Source: Spirochaetales bacterium | GTDB taxonomy: Bacteria; Spirochaetota; Spirochaetia; UBA9216 | Direction: 5' to 3' | Length of the DNA: 64,000 bases | Assembly: GCA_016839055.1 (NCBI GenBank) | Contig: JAEKNX010000006.1 | Coordinates: 62,001-126,000, forward strand | Part shown: one piece after another, positions 1-8,842 of the stretch | How positions within the stretch are numbered: the first letter of the stretch is position 1 | Layout of the letters: each line of letters opens with the position of its first letter | Notes under the pieces: model-generated | What the model was told of the DNA's origin: nothing | Databases searched by the model: none | What the model saw: the letters and a program-made list of their open reading frames with translations, nothing else | Made by a program: the position numbers and the translations under genes

Positions 1-472
1 TTGTCCAGAGATAACCTCCGGCAAGGCCTGAACCGTAAAATTCTTCTCCGCTTCTTGATACGTAGTTCCAATTACAGTAGTAAGCATCAAAAAGACCAGC
101 TGTGAGGCTGAGAGAAACAACGTCAATACCGAGAGCTCCGGTGATGTTTGATGTTACTCTGAAGTCGTCAAGGGCGATATTCTTAGCAGGTAAGAACTCT
201 TTGAATTCGTTTACATCAGTAGTAGCAGGATCATCTGCAACTTCAGCCTGGCCAGTCCAGTCAGCGCCTTCAGAGTCAAGCTCGATTGAAACAGTTGTAA
301 ATTCGTCAACTGTAGCTTTCAGGTTAATTTCTGCTCTAGGTGTTGCTGATACGGGTGCAACACCGATACCAGTAGCTCCGAACTTGAATTCACCGCTCAG
401 ACCGACTTCTGCGAAAGCTCCAGCCATTCCGATGACCAGCAACAGTGTTAGGACAAGTGCTATTTTCTTCAT
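1..472 (-). CDS. Secreted outer-membrane barrel-like protein, N-terminal part (cut by window edge)
   Basis: An open minus-strand frame runs from an ATG at 472 off the left edge of the window, giving about 157 residues. The start follows a strong GGAGGAAG ribosome site with good spacing. The protein begins MKKIALVLTLLLVIG and has a clear signal peptide ending near AFA-E (residues 19-22). The mature part is rich in alternating polar and hydrophobic strands (LSGEFKFG, AEINLKATV, IDVVSLSLTAG) with acidic loops, as expected of a porin-like or other surface beta-structure protein. No family is identified and the C-terminus is missing. A sigma-70-type promoter lies just upstream, so the gene is probably transcribed alone. 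Confidence 0.7.
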   Translation of the reverse strand, partial: MKKIALVLTLLLVIGMAGAFAEVGLSGEFKFGATGIGVAPVSATPRAEINLKATVDEFTTVSIELDSEGADWTGQAEVADDPATTDVNEFKEFLPAKNIALDDFRVTSNITGALGIDVVSLSLTAGLFDAYYCNWNYVSRSGEEFYGSGLAGGYLWT

Positions 473-547
473 ATTATTCACTTCCTCCATGAATTTGGGA
501 TCAAACCAACGGTTTGTTAACATCCCGTTTAATATAATTTTGAGGTA

Positions 548-576
548 ATTATAACAACCTCATTTTTAGCTGTCAA
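548..576 (-). promoter_or_regulatory. Sigma-70-type promoter of the barrel-like protein gene
   Basis: On the minus strand a perfect TTGACA (571-576) and a perfect TATAAT (548-553) are separated by exactly 17 bases. The start codon at 472 is about 70 bases further on, leaving a leader with a strong SD. Both boxes match consensus, so high expression is likely. Confidence 0.85.
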
Positions 577-823
577 GAAAATATAAGTTTTAATTGAAAT
601 TGATTCGAAGCTCCTTTTTTTAAATAATGGGCTGATTTTCGAACAAGAGCTAAAATCATGAATATTTAAATCTCCAAGCCGTATCAAATTCATGTATTTA
701 AATGGTCGGCAGTTAGAACCTTCTCCATAAGTGGTATTCTAACCCTCTTTCCCTCTTTTATCAAGAAAAACAAAATCGAAAATAATGTTTATAAATAGTG
801 CCCTATTTATAAACATTTCATAA
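577..823. other. Intergenic stretch with no recognisable gene
   Basis: This AT-rich stretch between the barrel-protein promoter and the inverted-repeat element after metK holds no convincing reading frame or RNA. The words GGTATTCT and CCCTCTTTCCCTC near 730-755 resemble the gap between metK and ahcY and may be degraded repeat sequence. Confidence 0.5.
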
Positions 824-965
824 AAAAATACCGCGGACGGACGGATTACGCAATAGACGATCAATATAAAAACAAAGCGCGTTTTTTTAAGTAATCCGCC
901 CCTTATTTTACCGGCAGTCCGCTTTGTCACCTCATTTTCTCATCATCCTCCGCGGTACTTTTTAT
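824..965. repeat. Inverted-repeat element downstream of metK
   Basis: The ends AAAAATACCGCGGA (about 824-837) and TCCGCGGTACTTTTT (about 948-962) are inverted copies. Inside them GGACGGATTACG and AGTAATCCGCC form a second inverted pair. The CGCGGA ends and inner GCGGATTAC words recall the large repeat family at 38-48 kb. The element lies 8 bases after the metK stop and could act as its terminator. Relatedness to the 245-bp family is an inference. Confidence 0.55.
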
Positions 966-973
966 AAACTATC

Positions 974-2137
974 TCAGCCGACTTCCTTCTGAAGTTCTGC
1001 TGCCTTGTCGATCTTCTCCCAGGAGAAAATATCCCGTCCGAAATGGCCGTAAGCCGCCGTTTCCTGATAAATAGGCTTTTTAAGATCCAGAGTCCTTATA
1101 ATTCCGGCGGGACTTAAGTCAAAAACCTTTTTTACCGCAGCTTCAATTTTTTCCTCGGGCGCCGTTCCGGTTCCGAAGGTGTCGACCATCACCGAAACCG
1201 GGTAGGGAACCCCGATTGCATAGGCAAGTTCAACCTCACAGCGCAGGCAGAGGCCTGCAGCCACGATGTTCTTCGCCACATAACGGGCCATGTAGGCAGC
1301 CGAGCGGTCAACCTTGGAAGGATCCTTTCCGCTGAAGGCGCCTCCTCCGTGCCGTCCCATTCCACCATAGGTATCAACTATTATCTTACGCCCTGTGAGT
1401 CCTGAGTCTCCGTGGGGTCCGCCTATTACAAAGCGTCCTGTAGGATTTATCAGGTATTTTGTGTCATCATCGAGAAGCCCGCTTAGGTCGAGAACCGGCT
1501 TTACAATCTTAGCTATTATCTGAGCTTTAAGATCCTCATAGGAGATGTCCTCATCATGCTGGTGGCTCACAACAACCGTATCGATCCTCTTGGGCGTGTG
1601 GCCCTCATACTCAATTGTAACCTGGCTCTTCGAGTCGGGCCGCAGCCAAGAGAGCTTTCCACTCTTTCTTATCTCTGCAGCCTTCAGGAGAATCTGATGA
1701 CTCAGCATGATGGGCGCGGGCATGAGCTCGGGGGTTTCCATGCAGGCAAAGCCGAACATCATTCCCTGATCTCCTGCTCCCTGCTCCTTGAAAAGACCCG
1801 CGCCGTCGGTGACGCCCTGGGAAATGTCGGGCGACTGGCTGTGGATTGTGTTGAGAACCGCCATCGACTCGCAGTCGAGGCCGTATTCGGGTTTTACGTA
1901 TCCAATTTTCTTCGCAACACCGCGGGCAATTTCCTGCACGTCTACATAGGTGTTTGTTGTGATTTCCCCGCCGACTAGCACCATACCGGTCGTTGTGAAA
2001 CTTTCACATGCTACTCTCGAGTTAGGATCGTCGGTGAGACATGCATCGAGGACTGCGTCTGAGATCTGATCACAGAGCTTGTCCGGGTGACCTTCACTTA
2101 CCGATTCGGAGGTGAACAGATATTTTCTATTTTCCAT
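974..2137 (-). CDS. metK: S-adenosylmethionine synthase
   Basis: This 387-residue protein makes S-adenosylmethionine from methionine and ATP in the cytoplasm. The family signatures are all present: [16 protein letters not shown] at residues 16-31, GAGDQG at 120-125 and the glycine-rich phosphate loop GGGAFSGKD at 264-272. The length is normal for the family. The start is set by AAGGAG eight bases upstream. It lies 242 bases downstream of ahcY on the same strand, so the pair covers synthesis of the methyl donor and removal of its by-product. I saw no SAM riboswitch in the leader by eye. An inverted-repeat element follows the stop codon. Confidence 0.97.
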   Translation of the reverse strand: MENRKYLFTSESVSEGHPDKLCDQISDAVLDACLTDDPNSRVACESFTTTGMVLVGGEITTNTYVDVQEIARGVAKKIGYVKPEYGLDCESMAVLNTIHSQSPDISQGVTDGAGLFKEQGAGDQGMMFGFACMETPELMPAPIMLSHQILLKAAEIRKSGKLSWLRPDSKSQVTIEYEGHTPKRIDTVVVSHQHDEDISYEDLKAQIIAKIVKPVLDLSGLLDDDTKYLINPTGRFVIGGPHGDSGLTGRKIIVDTYGGMGRHGGGAFSGKDPSKVDRSAAYMARYVAKNIVAAGLCLRCEVELAYAIGVPYPVSVMVDTFGTGTAPEEKIEAAVKKVFDLSPAGIIRTLDLKKPIYQETAAYGHFGRDIFSWEKIDKAAELQKEVG

Positions 2138-2379
2138 AATTTTTGCTCCTTAGATTGACGGATTATGGAAATCCGACAAAATAGTATTTGTAAAATTCCT
2201 CCCCGGTTCAAGCAAGCAAAGGACCGGTAGAGGTATACTTCTAAATAATAAGAATACCATAGAGGGTCTCAGAGAAAATACAAATAAGAAAGTTATAAAA
2301 GATCCTATTTATACTCTCTTATTTTATTCTCTGTGCAGCTTCTCTTCCCTCTGCGCCTCGGTGGTATTCTCCGTCTTTC
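2138..2379. repeat. ahcY-metK gap with a GAGGCGCAGAG-type repeat fragment
   Basis: The part nearest ahcY (about 2325-2380) reads on the minus strand as ACCACCGAGGCGCAGAG followed by GCACAGAG and AT-rich sequence. It resembles 'CACGGAGGCACAGAG'-style intergenic repeats that I recall from many unrelated bacterial genomes. The rest of the gap holds the metK leader, including a small GGATT/AATCC hairpin and the AAGGAG ribosome site. No gene is visible. Confidence 0.4.
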
Positions 2380-3822
2380 TTAATACCGGTAATGTTCCGG
2401 TTTATAGGGTCCCTCAAGCGGAACTCCGAGATAGTCAGCCTGTTCTTTAGTGAGAGTCGTGAGCTTCACACCTATCTTCTCAAGGTGCATCCGCGCGACT
2501 TCCTCGTCAAGTTTCTTCGACAGCCTGTATACGCCGGGCTTGTAATCCTTCTCGGCAAGGTCCAGCTGAGCCATAGTCTGGTTGGAGAATGAGTTCGACA
2601 TTACGAAGGAAGGATGTCCTGTAGCGCAGCCCAGGTTCACCAGGCGGCCCTCTGCGAGCATGAAAATCTCGTGTCCGTCAGCATAAATATATTTATCTAC
2701 CTGGGGTTTGATGGTCAATTTTTTAATTCCGGGCCACTTATTGAGCTCATCAACCTGAATCTCGTTATCAAAGTGGCCGATGTTACACACTATTGCCTGG
2801 TTTTTCATCTTTGCCATATGATCAGCTGTTACAACGTCCTTGTTTCCGGTTGTCGTAATATAGAGATCTCCTGTTCCGAGAGTTTCCTCGAGGGGTTTAA
2901 CCTCAAAACCTTCCATAGCGGCCTGAAGGGCGCAGATGGGGTCAATCTCGGTTACAATTACTCTTGCTCCGAATCCGCGCATTGACTGGGCGCAGCCCTT
3001 GCCTACGTCTCCGTATCCGCAGACGACGGCAACCTTACCGGCTATCATAACATCGGTTGCGCGCTTTATTCCGTCAGCTAGCGACTCGCGGCAGCCGTAG
3101 AGGTTGTCGAACTTGCTCTTTGTGACAGAGTCGTTAACATTGATTGCCGGAAACAGAAGTTTGCCTTCCTCCATCATATGATAGAGGCGGTGAACGCCTG
3201 TTGTGGTCTCCTCAGAACATCCTCTTATATCTTTTACCATAGCACTGAAAAACCCTGGGTTCTCAGCGTAAATCTTCTTTAGTAGGTTCTTGATAACCTG
3301 TTCTTCATGCTTGTCGGCTTTCTCATTAACCCAGTTCGAACCGTTTTCAAGCTCATAACCGTTGTGAACAAGAAGGGTTGCGTCCCCTCCGTCATCTACT
3401 ATCTGGTTAGGACCCTTGCCGCCGGCAAAGCTAAGCGCCTCTAAGGTGCAGTCCCAATACTCTTCGAGGGTCTCGCCCTTCCATGCGAAGACCGGTACGC
3501 CCTTAGGGTTCGTAGGTGTTCCGCCGTCCTCAGGACGGCCGACGACAATCGCGGCTGCCGCGTGATCCTGGGTTGAGAAGATGTTGCAGCTTGCCCACCT
3601 GACATCCGCGCCGAGGGCGGTCAGCGTCTCAATGAGAATAGCTGTCTGAATTGTCATGTGAAGTGAACCGGTAATTCTAACGCCTTTAAGCGGCTTTTTT
3701 GCAGCGTATCTTTCTCTTATTGACATGAGTCCGGGCATTTCATGCTCGGAAACTTCAATTTCCTTCCTGCCCCATTCGGCAAGAGCAATGTCTTTTATCT
3801 TATATTCCAAAATCTTCTCCAT
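2380..3822 (-). CDS. ahcY: Adenosylhomocysteinase (S-adenosylhomocysteine hydrolase)
   Basis: This 480-residue NAD-dependent enzyme splits S-adenosylhomocysteine into homocysteine and adenosine. Visible signatures are the substrate-site run [17 protein letters not shown] (224-240) and the NAD-binding glycine loop GYGDVGKG (269-276). The C-terminus ends in the usual KPEHYRY-type tail, which contributes to the NAD site of the neighbouring subunit. The length fits the longer form of the family with an insert after about residue 160. It is transcribed away from the WecA-like gene at 3935 and upstream of metK. The adenosine it releases could be handled by the adenosine deaminase at 18.1 kb or the PfkB kinase at 37.1 kb; that link is inference. 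Confidence 0.97.
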   Translation of the reverse strand: MEKILEYKIKDIALAEWGRKEIEVSEHEMPGLMSIRERYAAKKPLKGVRITGSLHMTIQTAILIETLTALGADVRWASCNIFSTQDHAAAAIVVGRPEDGGTPTNPKGVPVFAWKGETLEEYWDCTLEALSFAGGKGPNQIVDDGGDATLLVHNGYELENGSNWVNEKADKHEEQVIKNLLKKIYAENPGFFSAMVKDIRGCSEETTTGVHRLYHMMEEGKLLFPAINVNDSVTKSKFDNLYGCRESLADGIKRATDVMIAGKVAVVCGYGDVGKGCAQSMRGFGARVIVTEIDPICALQAAMEGFEVKPLEETLGTGDLYITTTGNKDVVTADHMAKMKNQAIVCNIGHFDNEIQVDELNKWPGIKKLTIKPQVDKYIYADGHEIFMLAEGRLVNLGCATGHPSFVMSNSFSNQTMAQLDLAEKDYKPGVYRLSKKLDEEVARMHLEKIGVKLTTLTKEQADYLGVPLEGPYKPEHYRY

Positions 3823-3934
3823 ATTTTAATAGAATTTCAGTGCCCCTTAAATATAAACAAAAAAAGGTTCATTAGCAATATTTTATTGAGCTGATTGACA
3901 CTTAACATCTGGTATTCTATCATCAAAGGTAATT

Positions 3935-4999
3935 ATGATAAACTTATCTTTGATAACCGCGGGAATTATGTCCTTTATTATATGCATGATTCTTATTCCC
4001 GTTTTAATACTAATCAGCAATAAATTTCATTGGTTTGATGAAATTGATGCCCGGAAAATACACACCGGAAATATATCAAGACTGGCTGGGGTCGCAATTT
4101 TTTATTCGATGCTAATCGGATTAATTCTCAGCCTGTTTTTATTAAACCGATCTTCAGTGCAAATCGATATTCCGCCGTACCGTATAGCCGCATTTATTGC
4201 GGCTTTTTTCATAATTCACATGATAGGGCTGATTGACGATTTTAGAAATATTAAACCAAGATATAAGTTCCTTATCCAGATAGCCGCCGCGCTGCTTGTA
4301 ATGATTCCGGGACGGACATTCTCGCTTCTGCATATACCGTTTTTAAATATGACTCTAAATATCGGGCCTCTTGGCTATATTTTAACAGCAGTTTGGCTGA
4401 TAGGAGCCTGCAATGCAGTTAATTTAATTGACGGGATGGACGGCCTTTCCGGCGGAATAACAGCAATAGCCGCCCTATGCCTTGCTCTCACCGCAGTTGC
4501 GATGGGCAACATCCTTACGGCGATAATCTCATTTGCCCTCTTCGGATCGATAATCGGCTTTCTGGTATTTAATTTTCCGCCTGCTAAAATTTTTATGGGT
4601 GATTCAGGCAGCCTCTTCATTGGTTTTGCCCTGGCCAGTCTTCCGCTCTTTGAGATTAACTACCATTCAGATATGACATTGATAATATCAGTTAGTATTC
4701 TCTTTATCCCGGTTATGGATACGCTGACATCAATGCTGAGACGTCTGCGGCGTGGGCAGTCACCCTTTCATCCGGACAGGGAACATTTACATCACAAACT
4801 CATGGATCGGCATTTTTCAACAAACCAGATTTTGCTGACAATCTATTCTGTCAGCTGCATCCTCTGTCTATCTATAGTGTTCTGGTCATTCACAGGAATG
4901 GTATGGATAATAAACGGAACAATTACCCTATGGGTAGTACTTATTCTGCTGTCACTGATGCTTGAAAAACATCACGCCGAAAAAAACGAAAATAATTAA
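3935..4999 (+). CDS. WecA/TagO-type polyprenyl-phosphate sugar-1-phosphate transferase
   Basis: This 354-residue multispanning membrane enzyme of the MraY/WecA family moves an aminosugar phosphate from a UDP-sugar to undecaprenyl phosphate, the first step of O-antigen or wall-polymer assembly. About ten hydrophobic segments are visible. Key motifs are IDDFRNIKPRYK (about 99-112), NLIDGMDGLSGG (about 163-174), FMGDSGSLFIG (about 219-229) and the terminal His-rich HPDREHLHHKL (about 280-290). The His-rich motif separates WecA-type enzymes from MraY. The start ATG has AAAGGT upstream. The large polysaccharide cluster from 49 kb onward may depend on this enzyme for its lipid primer. The exact sugar cannot be read from sequence. 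Confidence 0.88.
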   Translation: MINLSLITAGIMSFIICMILIPVLILISNKFHWFDEIDARKIHTGNISRLAGVAIFYSMLIGLILSLFLLNRSSVQIDIPPYRIAAFIAAFFIIHMIGLIDDFRNIKPRYKFLIQIAAALLVMIPGRTFSLLHIPFLNMTLNIGPLGYILTAVWLIGACNAVNLIDGMDGLSGGITAIAALCLALTAVAMGNILTAIISFALFGSIIGFLVFNFPPAKIFMGDSGSLFIGFALASLPLFEINYHSDMTLIISVSILFIPVMDTLTSMLRRLRRGQSPFHPDREHLHHKLMDRHFSTNQILLTIYSVSCILCLSIVFWSFTGMVWIINGTITLWVVLILLSLMLEKHHAEKNENN

Positions 5000-5054
5000 A
5001 CATCTGAAGAAATTTCAATAATCGGTTATTTTTGAAAGGGCCTCGTCTATAAAA

Positions 5055-5086
5055 CAAAAAAACCCCGCTTTCGGGTTAGCGGGGCT
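5055..5086 (-). terminator. Intrinsic terminator of the jag/yidC end of the origin cluster
   Basis: On the minus strand a GC stem AGCCCCGCT...AGCGGGG is followed directly by seven T residues. It lies about 100 bases after the jag stop and convergent to the WecA-like gene. Confidence 0.85.
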
Positions 5087-5189
5087 AAAAAACGGCTTTA
5101 CAAGCCGGAACAATCGATTATAGCAGTGTTTTTTCATAGAGTTTTCACATCAGTGAAAATCTCCAATTTAACTAGTAGAGAAGCTTTTA

Positions 5190-5837
5190 CTATTCCCTTA
5201 CATCTCCGCGAAAAAGGACTCTTATCTGTTTATATAGTCCGTCACCTTCGCTGATAGTGTCTATATCAGTGAGATCATTGAGGGTTGTATGCACGAGTCT
5301 TCGTTCAAATGGGTTCATTGGCTCTAGAAGGCGTGAACCTCTGGTTCTTCTTACCTGATCAGCACTCTTTTTAGCAAGTCTTACCAGGTTCTCTTCTCTG
5401 CGTTCACGGTAATTTTCGGCATCAATAATAACCCTGCAGTCGCTGCCGAGTCTTCCTGCATAAACATTCAGCAGCAGCTGAATAGAATCCAGATTTTTAC
5501 CCTTCCTGCCTATCAGGATGCCTGTATGCTCGGATACAATTTCAATTCCGATCTTTTTTTCTTCCCTGAACGCGATACTTCCTTTTCCCGGAAAACCCAT
5601 CTTTTCAATAAGTATTTCGAGATATTCAATGACTTTCTCTTCAAAACCATCAACCGCAACACCGGTTTTTTCGGAATCTTTAACATACACCTTAATTTTA
5701 ACACTTCCTTTTCTGAAAATGCCGGTTTTAGGCTTGGTTATTATCTCAACATCAAATTCTTCCCGATCTATTCCTAGTTCTTCAACTGCTTTATCGATTG
5801 CCTCCTTCTCAGTCTTTCCTTCAAATTCTTTGATCAT
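5190..5837 (-). CDS. jag: Jag/KhpB-type RNA-binding protein (Jag-N, KH and R3H domains)
   Basis: This 215-residue protein has the three-part Jag architecture. An N-terminal Jag-N domain (about 1-50, EFEGKTEKEAIDKAVEELG) is followed by a KH domain with the GRKGKNLDSIQ loop (110-120) and an R3H domain with PMNPFERRLVHTTL (173-186). Family members bind RNA and act with YidC/SpoIIIJ in envelope biogenesis and cell division control. It lies downstream of yidC on the same strand, the usual place. The 183-base gap from yidC holds several hairpins, so its expression may be partly uncoupled from yidC. Confidence 0.93.
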   Translation of the reverse strand: MIKEFEGKTEKEAIDKAVEELGIDREEFDVEIITKPKTGIFRKGSVKIKVYVKDSEKTGVAVDGFEEKVIEYLEILIEKMGFPGKGSIAFREEKKIGIEIVSEHTGILIGRKGKNLDSIQLLLNVYAGRLGSDCRVIIDAENYRERREENLVRLAKKSADQVRRTRGSRLLEPMNPFERRLVHTTLNDLTDIDTISEGDGLYKQIRVLFRGDVRE

Positions 5838-5877
5838 ATCTAATACTCCTTAGAGACATTACTTTCATATTCCAAGG

Positions 5878-5976
5878 GAGATTTTAAAATATCAATTTTA
5901 AAATCTCGACCTTAAATGTAAATGAAGTTTTTTGACAACACATTTACCTGAACTTTCACTCTTAGTTGTCAAAAAC
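5878..5976. other. Two inverted repeats in the yidC-jag gap
   Basis: GAGATTTTAAAAT (5878-5890) and its exact inverse (5895-5907) enclose a four-base loop, forming a 13-bp AT-rich stem 40 bases upstream of jag. A second pair, GTTTTTTGACAAC (5927-5939) and GTTGTCAAAAAC (5965-5976), is separated by 25 bases and carries TTGACA words facing both ways. They may be operators or mRNA hairpins before jag. The function is unknown. Confidence 0.5.
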
Positions 5977-5980
5977 ACTT

Positions 5981-6020
5981 CAAAAATAGAATTTGAAATT
6001 ACCGATTTCAAATTCTATTT
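5981..6020 (-). terminator. AT-rich hairpin directly after yidC
   Basis: Minus-strand AATAGAATTTGAAAT and its exact inverse form a 15-bp stem with a five-base loop, followed by T-rich sequence. It starts at the yidC stop codon. The low GC content makes it a weak or partial terminator, or an mRNA end-protecting hairpin. Confidence 0.6.
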
Positions 6021-7847
6021 CTATTTTTTCTTCTTTTTCTTTTTCGTGGGAGGCACAATCTTCTTATTCTGCTGCGGCCCATCATCATTTCCAACTATTT
6101 TTAATCCGCCGCCTGCTCCTGCGGCCGCTGGTTTAAGATGCCTGTTTGAATACATCTGCTGCAGCAGGGTAAAGATATTAGAGCAAATCCAGTAGACAAG
6201 CAGTCCTGATGGAGCATTGTAGAGAATGAAGAAGAACATGATAGGCATAGCGTATGTCATCATCTTCATTGTGCTCTGATTTCCTGCTGTTGAAACCTGA
6301 GAACTCTGCATAATCTTGCTGCTGAACATCTGACTTCCTACAAAAAGAATCGGCAGAAGTCTAATATCAGACCAGTTTAGAAGGGGCAGCTTAGCCGCGA
6401 AATGGTAGATTGATTCAGGAGCGGCGAGGTCTGTAATCCAGCCTGGAATAAAAACCGCTCCCCTGAACTCAAAATATTTATTTAAGAGTCCGTACATCGC
6501 AATGAAAAACGGAAACTGAACAAGCATTGGAAGACAACCGCCCATCGGGCTCACTCCCTCTTTCTTGTACATCTCACCCATCGCCTTATTAAGCTTATCA
6601 GGCTGATCTTTAAACTGTGCCTTCAGTTCCTCCATCTTTGGAGCAAGAGCCGACATTCGGGCAGTTGACTGTGTACTCTTTTTGGTAAGGGGGAAAAGGA
6701 GAACCTTAATGACAATTGTAAGAAGTATTATCGCAATACCATAATTAGGAATTGCCTTGTATACTAAACTTAATCCCTTCTGCAGCAGCCACTCCAGCCA
6801 GCCGAGAATTGAACTTGAATCTTCAATTTCATCGAGATTAAGATCTTTCATTGCAAAACCGTTCTCATCCGCGTCATTATACGGCAGGAGGTATTTCTTG
6901 AGCTTCGGTCCGAAGTAAAATTTAAATACATCCTCATTGTTGGAACTCTTGATGAGGGGTCTTGAAAAGACTATCTGATTGGACTGTGGAAGTCCTTCGA
7001 CTGCAGCCTCAGACATTGTAATTTCGTAATCGGTGGCATCCGGTACAGCGATAGCCGTAAAATACTTGCCGGCAACAGCCGCCCAGGTTACCCTGTCTTC
7101 GAGAACCTTAACACCGTCTTTTATCTTTACAGTATTGGCTTTTTTACCTTCATAGGTATAAAATCTCCTGTAAAAATACCTGTTATCAAGTTCGGAAAAC
7201 TCGGGGCCAATCTGAGGTCCCATGGTAAGGCTGTAGGCAAAACCATCAAAGTTGAGAGCCGGTATTTTATTAATCGAGTTCTCAATACCGACACGAAGTT
7301 CCATCATGTAATCATCGGCTGTAAATTTATAAGTTTTACTAAGTGTAAATGGAATACGTTTGCCTTCCACGTCGGCAGGGGCAAGAAATATTCTGGAAAA
7401 CTCGAAGGTATACTCATCAAGTTTCCTGTATGTAAAATTCTCGGTCACAGGAATAGCGTCAAAACCACCGAAGGCAACATCAAATGAAGCTTGATTCTCA
7501 TCACCTCTGAAGATCATCTCAAGCGGCTGACCATTATCATCATGCTCTTTGAGCCTTAATGATGTAATAACACCGCCCTTATTAGAAAAAGTAATTAAAA
7601 ACCTGTTCGTCTCAGCCTGTATAATCTTATCTTCAATTGTTTTTTCCGAGTCCATCAGCAGCTCATTTGAGGATGCTGACTGATGTCTTGGAATTTCCTT
7701 TTCGACCTCGGTACCGACTACTTCTTCAGCTGCCGGTCTACTCACAACTTCTTGTTCAGCCGCCGGAAAAAACTTTGACTGAATCATGAATCCTGCTGTA
7801 ATAACTACTGTCGAAAGGATAACCGCAAAAAGCGTATTTTTATCCAT
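6021..7847 (-). CDS. yidC: Membrane protein insertase YidC
   Basis: This 608-residue inner-membrane insertase has the Gram-negative layout. There is an N-terminal membrane segment (about 5-25), a large periplasmic beta-sandwich domain (about 60-345), then the conserved five-helix insertase core (about 360-570). Core motifs include YGIAIILLTIVIKVLLFPLT, MGGCLPMLVQFPFF and the GLLVYWICSNIFTLLQQ helix. It ends in a run of seven lysines after PPTKK, an extreme case of the basic tail seen in YidC proteins that touch ribosomes. It follows rpmH-rnpA-yidD and precedes jag, the conserved insertion-machinery order. Confidence 0.97.
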   Translation of the reverse strand: MDKNTLFAVILSTVVITAGFMIQSKFFPAAEQEVVSRPAAEEVVGTEVEKEIPRHQSASSNELLMDSEKTIEDKIIQAETNRFLITFSNKGGVITSLRLKEHDDNGQPLEMIFRGDENQASFDVAFGGFDAIPVTENFTYRKLDEYTFEFSRIFLAPADVEGKRIPFTLSKTYKFTADDYMMELRVGIENSINKIPALNFDGFAYSLTMGPQIGPEFSELDNRYFYRRFYTYEGKKANTVKIKDGVKVLEDRVTWAAVAGKYFTAIAVPDATDYEITMSEAAVEGLPQSNQIVFSRPLIKSSNNEDVFKFYFGPKLKKYLLPYNDADENGFAMKDLNLDEIEDSSSILGWLEWLLQKGLSLVYKAIPNYGIAIILLTIVIKVLLFPLTKKSTQSTARMSALAPKMEELKAQFKDQPDKLNKAMGEMYKKEGVSPMGGCLPMLVQFPFFIAMYGLLNKYFEFRGAVFIPGWITDLAAPESIYHFAAKLPLLNWSDIRLLPILFVGSQMFSSKIMQSSQVSTAGNQSTMKMMTYAMPIMFFFILYNAPSGLLVYWICSNIFTLLQQMYSNRHLKPAAAGAGGGLKIVGNDDGPQQNKKIVPPTKKKKKKK

Positions 7848-7981
7848 TATTTCTCCTTAATTGAGCTGTCTGTAAAAATCAGGGACTTTCAGCAGACTGC
7901 GTGGAACATTATTAACTGCCTCATAATAAATTACTGTATTAAAAGCAATCTAAAATACTCCTCTATGTGGTAACTGCCTTA

Positions 7982-8005
7982 AAAAATCAATAACTCATGA
8001 TTTTT
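7982..8005 (-). terminator. Possible weak AT-rich hairpin after yidD
   Basis: Minus-strand AAAAATCA and TGATTTTT flank an eight-base loop shortly after the yidD stop, followed by T-rich sequence. It is short and AT-only, so termination is uncertain. yidC begins 135 bases further on. Confidence 0.3.
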
Positions 8006-8021
8006 AAAACAATTTAAATTC

Positions 8022-8243
8022 TCAGGGTACCGGATCCCAACCTCCGGGATTATACGGATGACATCTTAAAATCCTCTTTGCAGCCATAAAACCGCCTTTT
8101 CTGGATCCGTATTTTTCTATTGCGGTAATTGCGTATTGTGAACAGGTTGGATAAAACCGGCAGGAATCAGGAAGAATAGGGGATATAAGCTTCCTGTAAA
8201 TCTTTATAATACCAATCAATAAAAACTTAACCGGCTCTTTCAT
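8022..8243 (-). CDS. yidD: Membrane protein insertion efficiency factor YidD
   Basis: This 73-residue protein is a typical YidD (DUF37). It has an amphipathic N-terminal helix ([18 protein letters not shown]) and the conserved cysteine-containing core [18 protein letters not shown], followed by [14 protein letters not shown]. Family members associate with the inner membrane and help YidC-dependent insertion. The gene starts 10 bases after rnpA and sits between rnpA and yidC, its most common context. Complete length and all conserved residues make the call secure. Confidence 0.96.
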   Translation of the reverse strand: MKEPVKFLLIGIIKIYRKLISPILPDSCRFYPTCSQYAITAIEKYGSRKGGFMAAKRILRCHPYNPGGWDPVP

Positions 8244-8253
8244 AATGATCTTG

Positions 8254-8607
8254 TCATTCTCCTCTGCCGGAGCAAAGCCTGGCTTTATTAAATAGTTTCA
8301 GCATCTGGTCTTCCCGGATATCAAATTTATCTTGATCAGGAAAAAAAACTACTACTATGTCAAAACCCGGCTTAAGCCGATGTTTATTAAGTCTGAAAAC
8401 TTCTCTGGCAAGGCGTTTTGCCCTGTTCCGTTGAACAGAATTGCCATATTTTCGAACCAGAGTAACCATAAACCTTGAATATTCAAGTTCATTGGCAATA
8501 AACACCAGCTTTGCCCCCGGAATACTAACTCTTTTTCCGGAAGCAAACGTCCTTTTTATATCAGAAACCTTACTAAGCCGCTCTGTCTTAGTAAGGTTTC
8601 TTCTCAT
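8254..8607 (-). CDS. rnpA: Ribonuclease P protein component
   Basis: This 117-residue basic protein is the protein subunit of RNase P, which with the catalytic RNA trims the 5' ends of tRNA precursors. The family core is visible as [21 protein letters not shown], containing the RNR-type RNA-binding motif ([11 protein letters not shown]), followed by FDIVVVFFP. The start [13 protein letters not shown] is the usual N-terminus. The ATG lies inside the 3' end of rpmH, giving a 20-base overlap that suggests translational coupling. Confidence 0.96.
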   Translation of the reverse strand: MRRNLTKTERLSKVSDIKRTFASGKRVSIPGAKLVFIANELEYSRFMVTLVRKYGNSVQRNRAKRLAREVFRLNKHRLKPGFDIVVVFFPDQDKFDIREDQMLKLFNKARLCSGRGE

Positions 8608-8743
8608 CGGCTACTGATAATTTCTTTCGGCCTTTTTTTCTTCGGCGCGCGAGTATAGCTCTTCCGCCTTTAGTTGCCATTCTGGCTCTAAAGCCGAATT
8701 TTCTATTTCTCTTCACCCTGCTAGGCTGATATGTCCTCTTCAT
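8588..8743 (-). CDS. rpmH: Ribosomal protein bL34
   Basis: A 51-codon minus-strand frame encodes [20 protein letters not shown] followed by [23 protein letters not shown], an unmistakable bL34 of the large ribosomal subunit. The start ATG at 8743 is preceded by AAGGAG at good spacing. The tail (ADEKKPY) is slightly longer than in most bL34 proteins and overlaps the rnpA start by 20 bases in another frame. The gene is co-directional with dnaA, although in many bacteria rpmH-rnpA is divergent from dnaA. Confidence 0.97.
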   Translation of the reverse strand: MKRTYQPSRVKRNRKFGFRARMATKGGRAILARRRKKGRKKLSVADEKKPY

Positions 8744-8842
8744 CAGAGATGCTCCTTGGTCTATATAAATCTTTACTTATTTTCCACTTTGGGTGATGCA
8801 GTATACTTTTTTTAAAGGACTGATGTCAATATCAACAGCGGC

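Noticed and set aside
739-930. 63-codon minus-strand frame upstream of the metK end
   Set aside because: It starts at GTG, overlaps the inverted-repeat element, and has no family signal. It is likely chance.
2138-2300. SAM riboswitch in the metK leader
   Set aside because: No conserved SAM-I, SAM-II or SAM/SAH core could be recognised by eye. A covariance search would be decisive.
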